DNA of 6,126 nucleotides from positions 1 through 6,126 of the forward strand of contig JBPEXY010000268.1 of the NCBI GenBank assembly GCA_052031065.1, in the 5' to 3' direction. Under the pieces are notes generated by a model that was not told where the DNA came from, did no database searches, and saw nothing but the letters and a program-made list of their open reading frames with translations. Shown here one piece after another: positions 1 to 5,366 of the stretch. The first letter of the stretch is position 1. Every line of letters begins with the position of its first letter. The translations under genes and the position numbers were made by a program. The DNA is from JBPEXY01 sp052031065. Its GTDB lineage: Bacteria > Pseudomonadota > Gammaproteobacteria > Immundisolibacterales > Immundisolibacteraceae.

Positions 1-176
1 GTAGATTGTTTCCCGGCAGGTTTTTCTCTGACGGGTTTTCGCCTGGTCCACAAAACGATTCTCCTTGCCGAAATGAAAGCTATATTCCGTTGTTGGAGAA
101 CAGACCCGCACAAGGGATCGGTTATTACATTTTCCTGCAGATAGCGCGCAGGGTCGCTGTCCGTCCCCCATCCCGG
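1..176. other. Unassigned edge region, no supported gene
   Basis: This stretch lies downstream of the Sel1-repeat gene. On the minus strand two frames stay open to the window edge. One continues directly past the Sel1 gene's stop codon; the other starts at an ATG at 171..169. Neither product resembles a family I know, and neither has a convincing ribosome-binding site. No hairpin followed by a T-run is visible, so I cannot place a terminator for the operon to the right. It may be plain intergenic sequence or the start of something that continues outside the window. Confidence 0.4.
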
Positions 177-797
177 TTAATGGAGGGTGCGTTTCTCCAC
201 TATCTCTTTTTGGCGGTTTCGATCAATCTCCTCGGAGATCTGCCGGACCTGCCAGTTACTCTGGGAAAGCTGGTCAGGATCCAGCACCCTGATCATCAGA
301 TCTCTTGCTGCAACGGCGCTTTCATAACCGTTGCGTGCTGACAGGTAGTACCAGACATAGGCAAGCACCCGGTCTATCTTTTCACCCTCATCACTTCCAT
401 CACCAAAGCGGTAGAGTTCGCCAAGAGCAAATTGAGCCGGTGGATAATCCTGAACCGCCGCCAGTTGATACCAGTGGAGGGCCTGCTCCCAACTGCGCTC
501 AACACCTGAGCCCCGTTCATACATCAAACCAACCTGATACTGGGACGCCGCGTGCCCCTCATGAGCACTTTGCAGATACCAGCGCAGCGATCTGGTCGGC
601 TCTGGCGAGTCGTTCTTTGCCACAATATTGGCGACACGACTTTCGACGCCACTGTTTGCCGCTACTGCTACTGGATTGAAAATCAAAGACGACACAAGAA
701 ACAGAAGAGCCGCCGCCAGTCCAACCCCCGTATATCCCTCTACGGCCAGCCAATAACCTGACCAGATTGCAGTTCTATTGATCACCGACTGTCTCAC
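177..797 (-). CDS. Sel1-repeat (TPR-like) exported or membrane-anchored protein
   Basis: A 206-residue protein read from a GTG start. Residues 25-40 form a hydrophobic segment (VGLAAALLFLVSSLIF) followed by AVAA, so it is either a long signal peptide or a membrane anchor. Residues about 70-160 carry two to three Sel1-like repeats: SQYQVGLMYERGSGVERS followed by EQALHWYQLAA, then AQFALGELYRFGDG followed by VLAYVWYYLSARNG. Such solenoids act as protein-binding scaffolds, often in the envelope; no enzymatic role is expected and the partner is unknown. The C-terminal tail (about 170-206) is charged and probably helical. The GTG lies inside the end of the preceding gene (23-nt overlap), which suggests translational coupling. 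No good Shine-Dalgarno sequence precedes it, and a second in-frame GTG at 785 is an equally possible start. Confidence 0.8.
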   Translation of the reverse strand: MRQSVINRTAIWSGYWLAVEGYTGVGLAAALLFLVSSLIFNPVAVAANSGVESRVANIVAKNDSPEPTRSLRWYLQSAHEGHAASQYQVGLMYERGSGVERSWEQALHWYQLAAVQDYPPAQFALGELYRFGDGSDEGEKIDRVLAYVWYYLSARNGYESAVAARDLMIRVLDPDQLSQSNWQVRQISEEIDRNRQKEIVEKRTLH

Positions 798-1257
798 TTT
801 GTGGCCACGACTTGTCGATCACCTCCGCCTCTTCCTCCACTCCTGCGACTTCCCGCTTAAGTTTGCCAAAACCTTCCCGACTGCGGTTCACTACCGCTGA
901 GGAGACCTTTTTCGTCGACTGCCAGGCACGGCTTCCGGCATCACCAACCTTGTCTACCGCAACCGCGCTTCCGTCACGCACGCTACTGGCTCCGCTTCGT
1001 ATCGCAGTACCACTGCGCTTTAGCAATTCACCACTCTTTTTCACCGCCGACGAAGAGACCCCTTTGGCACCTTCGACAACGCGCTCAACGACGCCTTCGT
1101 CCTGCTGAGCTTTTTGTTCTCCTGTTGACACACTGGGTGTGACACGATCAGTCGAGCCGCCCTGCTCAGCGAACCCCTGCGGCACCAGCAACACTGCGCC
1201 CATCACCATCACCACCGCTGATCGATTTATCCGCTTAATCATTTTGTTCAAACCCAT
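775..1257 (-). CDS. Exported Ala/Ser/Lys-rich low-complexity protein, unknown function
   Basis: I do not recognise this family. From the ATG at 1257 it encodes 160 residues. The N-terminus is a typical Sec signal peptide: basic MIKRINR, then the hydrophobic SAVVMVMGAVLLV and a probable cleavage at GFA|EQ. The mature part of about 130 residues has no cysteine. It repeats an amphipathic, LEA- or apolipoprotein-like pattern of Lys/Arg, Ser, Ala, Val and Gly (for example KKSGELLKRSGTAIRSG and KKVSSAVVNRSREGFGKLKRE) and ends in an acidic tail. The frame is open up to a TTG at 1314 that overlaps the peroxidase stop (TTGA), but that start would put about 19 residues before the signal peptide. The ATG at 1257 has a modest GGATGAG upstream and is preferred. 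It sits between the peroxidase and Sel1 genes and is probably cotranscribed with them. Confidence 0.7.
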   Translation of the reverse strand: MGLNKMIKRINRSAVVMVMGAVLLVPQGFAEQGGSTDRVTPSVSTGEQKAQQDEGVVERVVEGAKGVSSSAVKKSGELLKRSGTAIRSGASSVRDGSAVAVDKVGDAGSRAWQSTKKVSSAVVNRSREGFGKLKREVAGVEEEAEVIDKSWPQSETVGDQ

Positions 1258-1310
1258 CTGCTCATCCAACCTTGTTTTTGACCGATTCACGCGCCCGCCT
1301 TGCCAGTAGC

Positions 1311-1796
1311 TCAAGTCGGAAGAGCCGATTCAATAACAGCGGCTATTTTCTCCGGCCTGGTTGCCGGGGCAAAACGCTTGATCACCTTACCGTTTGCGTC
1401 GACCAGAAATTTGGTGAAATTCCATTTCACCGCCTTGCTACCCAGCACCCCCGGCGCTGAACGGGTTAGAAATCGATAGAGCGGGTGAGCATCTGGACCT
1501 TTAACCTCGATCTTGTCGAACATCGGAAAAGTGACCGAATATTGGCTGGTGCAGAACTGCTGAATTTCCTCCATGGTACCCGGCTCCTGGCCCATGAACT
1601 GGTTACAGGGAAAACCGAGAATTTCCAGCCCCCGGTCGCAGTAGCGCTCATAAAGCTTCTGCAACCCCTCGTACTGCGGCGTAAACCCACATTTACTGGC
1701 GGTGTTGACGATCAGCAGCAGCTTCCCCCTGAAGTCTGTCATCGGCTGCTCTTCACCATTTATGCTGGTGACAGAAAAATCGTAGATTGCTGCCAC
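1311..1796 (-). CDS. Glutathione peroxidase family protein, Cys-type, likely thioredoxin-dependent
   Basis: A 161-residue, full-length, cytoplasmic member of the GPx family, which reduces H2O2 and organic hydroperoxides. Visible motifs are VNTASKCGFTPQY with the peroxidatic Cys36, FPCNQFMGQEPG (Cys64, Gln70) and KWNFTKFLVD (Trp125, Asn126), giving the Cys-Gln-Trp-Asn catalytic tetrad. Cys36 is encoded by TGT, so it is not a selenoprotein. Cys82 (QQFCTSQY) sits where thioredoxin-dependent GPx enzymes, such as yeast Gpx3, keep their resolving cysteine, so thioredoxin is the more likely reductant despite the family name. It resembles E. coli BtuE (GPx), but I do not assign that symbol. The start is GTG, supported by a strong GAGGGGAA 6 nt upstream (1803-1810). 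It appears to lead the minus-strand operon with the two exported proteins downstream. Confidence 0.95.
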   Translation of the reverse strand: MAAIYDFSVTSINGEEQPMTDFRGKLLLIVNTASKCGFTPQYEGLQKLYERYCDRGLEILGFPCNQFMGQEPGTMEEIQQFCTSQYSVTFPMFDKIEVKGPDAHPLYRFLTRSAPGVLGSKAVKWNFTKFLVDANGKVIKRFAPATRPEKIAAVIESALPT

Positions 1797-1802
1797 TAAA
1801 TC

Positions 1803-1810
1803 TTCCCCTC
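1803..1810 (-). promoter_or_regulatory. Ribosome-binding site deciding the GTG start of the peroxidase gene
   Basis: On the minus strand this reads GAGGGGAA and ends 6 nt before the GTG at 1796. It is a strong Shine-Dalgarno match and supports GTG as the start. The resulting protein begins at the usual family N-terminus (MAAIYDFSV). Confidence 0.7.
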
Positions 1811-1836
1811 AATCTAAAGCGATACAGGCGATGCCG

Positions 1837-1872
1837 CTTACCGACACCGCCGGAAGTCCACCAGTCGGTAAG
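1837..1872 (-). terminator. Perfect 9-bp inverted repeat, possible terminator of the amidohydrolase gene
   Basis: CTTACCGAC at 1837-1845 pairs perfectly with GTCGGTAAG at 1864-1872 across an 18-nt loop. It begins 14 nt beyond the amidohydrolase stop codon and lies before the peroxidase gene, as expected for a terminator or processing hairpin separating two minus-strand units. No T-run follows on either strand, so it is not a canonical intrinsic terminator. It could instead be an operator for the peroxidase operon. Confidence 0.35.
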
Positions 1873-1885
1873 GTCACCCTAGAAA

Positions 1886-2881
1886 CTAGAGACCCAACAT
1901 GTCAATGGCGTTACCAGAGTAAATTTTCTCCCGCTCCGCTGGCGGTATGGAAAGCGCTTCGATACTGGCAACCGCCTCCTCAACAAAAATTCGTCCACCG
2001 GCGGTATCAAACGGAGTATCGGTACCAAACAACAGCTTGTCGGTGCCGAAAAAAGCGTAGGCCGCGTTCATACCACCGATTGAACCCATCAATGCGGTAT
2101 CGTTGTAAAACATCCGATAGTAATCGAGTATCGGCTTTTTCAGGTTACGGTACTCATCGCCCAGCTGTCCCATGTGATCGAAAAGCGGATAGACAAGTTC
2201 AATACGTTTATCAAAGGCGGGGATCATCGCACCGGCATGGTGAGTAATAAATTTGATATTGGGGACGCGATCCATAATGCCGCTAAATATCAATCGGGTC
2301 ATGGCCATACTGGTTTCGTAGGGCCAGCCGAAGATCTGCCACATGGCATATTTGGACATCTCCTCGCCTTTGTAATCGGCCATCATCGGTGTACGTGCCG
2401 GATGCAGCCATATCGGCGCATCCATCTCCTCCATCACTTCATAGAAGGGCAGAAACTCATCGCCATCGATAGCCTTTCCAGCCGCGTTGGAGTAGATCAG
2501 GATCCCCTTCAAGCCAAGTTCTTTAACGCAGCGCCGCGCCTCATCCGCCGCCTCAGCCATATTATTCATGGCGATGGTGCCAACCGGGATAAACCGGCCA
2601 CCTGAAGCCCGGCCCGCTTCAGCCATTGCATCATTGGCTTTCTGCGCCAGCTGATGGGCTGCAGCTGGATCGGTAATCACCTCTTCGATCGGCGGGGTCG
2701 GCAAGGTAATCACCTGCTTGTCGATACCCAGCTCAGCCATCAACTCAAAGCGCGCGCCGACATCCACCAGCTCCGGAATCACCGATGGCAGGTTCCCCAG
2801 ATAGAAATCGGGGCCCACCGCATTCATGAAATCATCCAGAAAACTCTGTGGCATCAGATGGGTAAACACATCAATCTTCAT
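1886..2881 (-). CDS. Amidohydrolase-2 family (ACMSD-like) TIM-barrel hydrolase or decarboxylase
   Basis: A 331-residue protein, typical length for the amidohydrolase-2 (PF04909) group that includes aminocarboxymuconate-semialdehyde decarboxylase, gamma-resorcylate decarboxylase and related C-C hydrolases or decarboxylases of aromatic catabolism. Numbered from the ATG, motifs are KIDVFTHLMP at the N-terminus (His8), IWLHPA (His160), ITHHAGAMIP (His214/His215) and LLFGTDTPFD (Asp288). These match the metal-binding and catalytic His and Asp positions of ACMSD-type enzymes. The usual HxH metal pair is FxH here: Phe6 replaces the first His. The rest of the barrel looks intact, so it is probably an active but divergent subgroup with altered metal binding. 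The substrate cannot be read from the sequence. It is divergent from a DapA-superfamily gene, suggesting a shared pathway. The ATG at 2881 is chosen over GTG 2884 because AAGGGGAG lies 6 nt from the ATG but only 3 nt from the GTG. Confidence 0.88.
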   Translation of the reverse strand: MKIDVFTHLMPQSFLDDFMNAVGPDFYLGNLPSVIPELVDVGARFELMAELGIDKQVITLPTPPIEEVITDPAAAHQLAQKANDAMAEAGRASGGRFIPVGTIAMNNMAEAADEARRCVKELGLKGILIYSNAAGKAIDGDEFLPFYEVMEEMDAPIWLHPARTPMMADYKGEEMSKYAMWQIFGWPYETSMAMTRLIFSGIMDRVPNIKFITHHAGAMIPAFDKRIELVYPLFDHMGQLGDEYRNLKKPILDYYRMFYNDTALMGSIGGMNAAYAFFGTDKLLFGTDTPFDTAGGRIFVEEAVASIEALSIPPAEREKIYSGNAIDMLGL

Positions 2882-2887
2882 CACTCT

Positions 2888-2895
2888 CTCCCCTT
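2888..2895 (-). promoter_or_regulatory. Ribosome-binding site deciding the amidohydrolase start
   Basis: The minus strand reads AAGGGGAG. It ends 6 nt before the ATG at 2881 and only 3 nt before the alternative GTG at 2884, so the ATG is the likelier start. Confidence 0.65.
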
Positions 2896-3021
2896 GGTTG
2901 CGTAGCGTCGAACAGCTATTCGGTCACGCAGAAAAGCTCCGCAGCAGATTACTGAACCGAGCCGTTGCAGTCACGCCGGTTTTTCCCGGCAGATACCCTC
3001 TGGCAATGCTAGGATTACCGC

Positions 3022-3039
3022 AGCAGTATAACCACTGCT
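3022..3039. promoter_or_regulatory. AGCAGT-N6-ACTGCT inverted repeat, possible operator
   Basis: A perfect 6-bp dyad with a 6-bp spacer that overlaps the candidate -10 TATAAC at 3027-3032. Its size fits a dimeric helix-turn-helix repressor site (GntR- or IclR-like). The assignment is inferred only from symmetry and position. Confidence 0.3.
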
Positions 3040-3041
3040 CT

Positions 3042-3070
3042 ACCCGGTCCGGTGTTCAAGCCAACCGGGT
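3042..3070 (+). repeat. ACCCGGT/ACCGGGT inverted repeat in the DapA-like leader
   Basis: Seven perfectly complementary bases flank a 15-nt spacer and end 15 nt before the ribosome-binding site. This could be a second operator half-site pair or a leader hairpin. There is no T-run after it, so it is not a terminator. Confidence 0.3.
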
Positions 3071-3085
3071 TCAGAACGACCATTC

Positions 3086-3093
3086 AGAGAGGA
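3086..3093 (+). promoter_or_regulatory. Ribosome-binding site deciding the DapA-like start
   Basis: AGAGAGGA lies 8 nt before the ATG at 3102. The frame is open about 270 bp further upstream, into the amidohydrolase gene, but this site and the start of family-like sequence fix the start at 3102. Confidence 0.75.
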
Positions 3094-3101
3094 CTACTAA
3101 A

Positions 3102-4067
3102 ATGGCGGAATTCAGCCGCAGCGAAGCCAAACCCTGGGCACAGAAACAGATCCAGGACTTCTATGTCTGCCCGATCAGCGCTACCACCAGTGACGGAACC
3201 ATCGACGAGGCAGGGTTGCGGGAAAACACCGAAATGCTGATGGAAATCGGCATCAACGGTCTGGTGGTCGGCGGTTTTGTGGCCGAAGCCTGGAACCTCA
3301 CCTATGCGGAGTGGCTACGCTACCACGAGGTAGTGGCCGAAACTGTTGCCGGTCGCACCGATCTCTGGACCATCATTCTCGACCCCTGCGCCAAAACAGC
3401 CGTCGAGAAACTCGATCATGTGGAAAAGCTCGGATTCTCGGGAGCCGAACTGATCAACCCGATCATCCAGCTCCGCTCCGATGGCGAGATTTTCGACTAT
3501 TTCAAATTCGTCACTGATCGTTCCGATCTGGCAATCTGCCTCTACCGCACCCCGGTTTCCGGGAAAGTGATGGGGCTCGACCTGATGAAGCGGCTGGTCG
3601 ATCTCGATACGGTGGTCTGCGTCAAACAGGGCAATATGAACCGCGCGGAAACCTTGATGCTGCGCCGCGAGCTGCGCGACGACTTTATAGTTTCCGACCC
3701 GTTTGAGTATTTCTATCTACAGGACCTGCGCGCGGGTGGACAGGTGCTCTGGGCAGAACTCTCCTACATCATCTACGGCAAGAAACGCCATCTGTTGAAG
3801 GAGTACGCCTCCCTGGCCAGAGAGGGTAAATGGGAACAGGCCTACCCACTCTGGGAGGAGCTAAGACCTGCATGGGAACTTTATGAAGAAGAGTTCCTCA
3901 ACTCAATCGCCCGTACCGGCACCTATGCCTCAGCGGTAGGAACCATGAAAGCCTGGTCCGAAGCACTCGGCTTTAACGCCGGACCGATGATGCCGCCGGT
4001 CAGAGACCTGGAGCCGGCGCACAAAGAGCGGCTGATTGAACAGATCAGGGCAACCGGCGTGGTCTGA
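3102..4067 (+). CDS. Dihydrodipicolinate synthase/N-acetylneuraminate lyase superfamily protein (DapA-like class I aldolase)
   Basis: A 321-residue cytoplasmic (beta/alpha)8 Schiff-base aldolase or lyase of the DapA/NAL superfamily, slightly longer than DapA (about 290). Residues near the N-terminus (YVCPISATTSDGTIDEAGLR) match the family opening, and the catalytic Tyr148 (CLYRTPVSG) and Schiff-base Lys175 (VVCVKQGNMN) are present. The substrate-carboxylate loop, normally GTTGES, is GGFVAEAW here (57-64), losing both Thr residues. With YRTP instead of YNxP, this argues against DapA itself. A dedicated aldolase, hydratase-aldolase or dehydratase acting on an unusual keto acid is more likely. 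The tail from about 228 on is rich in Trp, Tyr and Glu and extends beyond DapA. The divergent amidohydrolase suggests a joint catabolic step. No pathway is assigned. Confidence 0.88.
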   Translation: MAEFSRSEAKPWAQKQIQDFYVCPISATTSDGTIDEAGLRENTEMLMEIGINGLVVGGFVAEAWNLTYAEWLRYHEVVAETVAGRTDLWTIILDPCAKTAVEKLDHVEKLGFSGAELINPIIQLRSDGEIFDYFKFVTDRSDLAICLYRTPVSGKVMGLDLMKRLVDLDTVVCVKQGNMNRAETLMLRRELRDDFIVSDPFEYFYLQDLRAGGQVLWAELSYIIYGKKRHLLKEYASLAREGKWEQAYPLWEELRPAWELYEEEFLNSIARTGTYASAVGTMKAWSEALGFNAGPMMPPVRDLEPAHKERLIEQIRATGVV

Positions 4068-4095
4068 GTCTTACCGAACCGACAGGTAGCCCTTA

Positions 4096-4130
4096 CTCAG
4101 GCTGGTGGTCCTTGATGGCCCCAGCCTGGG
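4096..4130 (+). terminator. Strong hairpin downstream of the DapA-like gene
   Basis: CAGGCTGG (4098-4105) pairs with CCAGCCTG (4121-4128). The stem extends inward through GGTC/GGCC (one G-U pair, one bulged T at 4106) to a 6-nt loop, and outward by two more pairs, giving about 14 bp. It lies 28 nt past the stop codon, between convergent genes. No T-run follows on either strand, so it may be a Rho-linked or 3'-end-stabilising hairpin rather than a canonical terminator. Confidence 0.4.
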
Positions 4131-4184
4131 ATTAACCTGATAGAGACCACCCCGCTGATCCGACTCGGGCGAAACTCACAAAAA

Positions 4185-4463
4185 CTATAGCCAGTCGTCC
4201 CGTTTAAGCTGCAGATGAAAACCCTGTAGCTGAAGGTTGCGCAGCACTTCGCTAACCTCCTCCACCGCTAATCGCGTATTCTGGTCAAGATCGATCTGCA
4301 ACACCTGCTCACGCTGGGCAAAGAGCTTTTGCAGGGGTTCCGGTAACTCCTCCAGGGAGTCGGTAGCCTCGGGTAAATAGAGGTAGGCGCCATCGCGAGC
4401 AGCGGTCTTGTAGATTCGGCAAGGAAAGGATTTCACGGCAATCAAACAGCCAGTTGGAAGCAT
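4185..4463 (-). CDS. ycgL: YcgL domain-containing protein
   Basis: A 92-residue small cytoplasmic protein. The CRIYKTAARDGAYLYL segment (15-30) matches the YcgL family start (C-x-I/V-Y-K/R-S-x-x-R/K-D-x-x-YLYV). The remainder follows the family pattern: a helix with LPEPLQKLFAQ, a strand with LQIDLDQNTRLA, a helix with EEVSEVLRNLQLQ, then GFHLQL. The molecular role of YcgL is not established. The C-terminus stops soon after HLQL (KRDDWL), so the Pro-rich tail common in the family is missing. Neither the ATG at 4463 nor a TTG at 4445 nor a GTG at 4436 has a clear ribosome-binding site; the GTG would give MKSFPCRIYK, closer to the usual family N-terminus. The gene is divergent from the metallopeptidase-like gene at 4482. 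Confidence 0.85.
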   Translation of the reverse strand: MLPTGCLIAVKSFPCRIYKTAARDGAYLYLPEATDSLEELPEPLQKLFAQREQVLQIDLDQNTRLAVEEVSEVLRNLQLQGFHLQLKRDDWL

Positions 4464-4469
4464 TTCAGC

Positions 4470-4473
4470 AGGA
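4470..4473 (+). promoter_or_regulatory. Ribosome-binding site of the metallopeptidase-like gene, inside an 18-bp divergent gap
   Basis: AGGA lies 8 nt before the ATG at 4482 and occupies the short gap between the two divergent starts. If ycgL starts at 4463, there is no room for a promoter in the gap. Confidence 0.5.
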
Positions 4474-4481
4474 ATAGCGGC

Positions 4482-5279
4482 ATGGCCAACACTCGAACAA
4501 AGCGTTCATCAGGTTTTCGCAACCTGCGCATTCTGCTGTTATTGATGCTGCTATTGGTTATCGCACTGCAGCAGTTTAACAGCCACCGTCGGGTCAGCAG
4601 TTGGGATACACCGTTATGGGCGGTGGTTTATCCCATTAACGCGGATCGCAGCCAAATCTCCAGTGATCACATCAAATCGCTAACAGTCGAAGATTTCTCG
4701 GTGATCGAACAGTTTTTTATCGACGAAGCCGCCGAATACGGCCTGGCACTGGAAAAGCCAGTATCGATCAAGCTGGCGCCGCCCGTCGAAACCCTGCCCC
4801 CTGCTCCGCCCAGCTCCGGCAACCTGGCGGAAATAGTCTGGTGGAGTCTCAAAGCGCGCTGGTGGGCCTATAACGCTGACACCTTTTCAGGACCCACGGC
4901 CGACATTCAGCTCTTTGTGCTCTATCACGACCCGGATCAACACCCGCAACTGGACCATTCGGTCGGCATCCGCAATGGCTGCTATGCATTCATCAACGCG
5001 TTTGCCAGCGACTCTCAAGGTGGCAGCAATGCGGTGATCATCAGCCATGAACTGCTCCACACCCTCGGCGCCAGTGACAAATATGACCCGACAAACGGTC
5101 GGCCCCAGTTCCCGCACGGTTATGCCGATCCGCAGAGACAACCGCTACATCCGCAATCATTTGCCGAAATTATGGGTGGACGTATCCCGCTTAGTGCCGC
5201 CGAGGCAACCATTCCAGACAGCACCGACGAGGTGTTGATCGGAACCGCCACCGCCCGCGAAATTCGCTGGCTTGAATAA
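4482..5279 (+). CDS. Membrane-anchored zinc metallopeptidase-like protein (metzincin-type motif)
   Basis: A 265-residue protein that I do not recognise as a named family. A basic N-terminus (TRTKRSSGFRNLR) precedes one hydrophobic segment (17-30), giving a signal anchor with the rest outside the inner membrane, probably periplasmic. The centre carries IISHELLHTLGASDKYD: His189, Glu190 and His193 form HExxH, and Gly196 and Asp199 complete HExxHxxGxxD, as in snapalysin-type metzincins. About 30 residues later, EIMGGRIPL (Met231) could be the Met-turn. This strongly suggests a zinc peptidase fold, though the substrate is unknown. Residues 95-112 are Pro-rich (linker or low-complexity) and precede a Trp-rich stretch (VWWSLKARWWAY). 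It starts 18 bp from divergent ycgL and ends convergent to a secreted PLA2-like gene. Confidence 0.8.
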   Translation: MANTRTKRSSGFRNLRILLLLMLLLVIALQQFNSHRRVSSWDTPLWAVVYPINADRSQISSDHIKSLTVEDFSVIEQFFIDEAAEYGLALEKPVSIKLAPPVETLPPAPPSSGNLAEIVWWSLKARWWAYNADTFSGPTADIQLFVLYHDPDQHPQLDHSVGIRNGCYAFINAFASDSQGGSNAVIISHELLHTLGASDKYDPTNGRPQFPHGYADPQRQPLHPQSFAEIMGGRIPLSAAEATIPDSTDEVLIGTATAREIRWLE

Positions 5280-5287
5280 GCCTTTAG

Positions 5288-5331
5288 TCTGGCAATAGCT
5301 AATTCTGGCAATAGCTAATTCTGGCAATAGC
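5288..5331. repeat. 16-bp tandem repeat, about 2.75 copies
   Basis: The unit TCTGGCAATAGCTAAT occurs at 5288-5303 and 5304-5319, followed by a 12-base partial copy at 5320-5331. The copies are identical, which points to recent slippage duplication. It lies in the intergenic space between two convergent genes and includes an AGCT core. No function is implied. Confidence 0.95.
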
Positions 5332-5366
5332 AAAACCCGGCGCAGTAACTACTGCTCTGCGACGGG
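5332..5366 (-). terminator. Likely intrinsic terminator for the PLA2-like gene
   Basis: Read on the minus strand, CCCG-T-CGCAG pairs with CTGCG-C-CGGG around an 11-nt loop, and TTTT follows at 5335-5332. The hairpin spans the stop codon of the PLA2-like gene. The stem is nine pairs with one mismatch and the T-run is short, so this is a moderate call. Confidence 0.5.

Larger units (their letters stand above)
2885..3101. promoter_or_regulatory. Divergent intergenic region between the amidohydrolase and DapA-like genes
   Basis: These 217 bp separate two divergent starts and should hold both promoters. I see no strong sigma-70 pair. The best plus-strand -10 candidate is TATAAC at 3027-3032, with only a poor -35 (around CAATGC, 3004-3009). 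Three symmetric elements are present: a short GCCGG/CCGGC hairpin with a T-rich loop (2975-2990), AGCAGT-N6-ACTGCT (3022-3039) and ACCCGGT-N15-ACCGGGT (3042-3070). No regulator gene is encoded within the window. Confidence 0.45.

Noticed and set aside
6..341. A plus-strand open frame from a TTG start
   Set aside because: It runs antisense into the Sel1 gene, has no ribosome-binding site and resembles no family.
812..1108. A plus-strand Ser/Thr/Pro-rich open frame
   Set aside because: It is the antisense shadow of the Ala/Ser/Lys-rich exported gene; its odd composition only mirrors that gene.
1311..1796. Selenocysteine in the peroxidase
   Set aside because: The active-site codon is TGT (Cys36); there is no in-frame TGA.
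1485..1799. A plus-strand open frame over the peroxidase gene
   Set aside because: It is antisense to a clearly conserved glutathione peroxidase.
1831..2605. Two overlapping plus-strand frames within the amidohydrolase
   Set aside because: They are antisense to a gene with conserved motifs and show no recognisable domains.
2965..2996. A sigma-70 promoter with TTGCAG as the -35
   Set aside because: No acceptable -10 lies 16-18 bp downstream.
2826..3101. A 92-residue N-terminal extension of the DapA-like protein
   Set aside because: It would overlap the divergent amidohydrolase gene, and family similarity and a good ribosome-binding site begin at 3102.
5288..5331. A CRISPR-like array
   Set aside because: The copies are directly adjacent with no spacers and the unit is only 16 bp.
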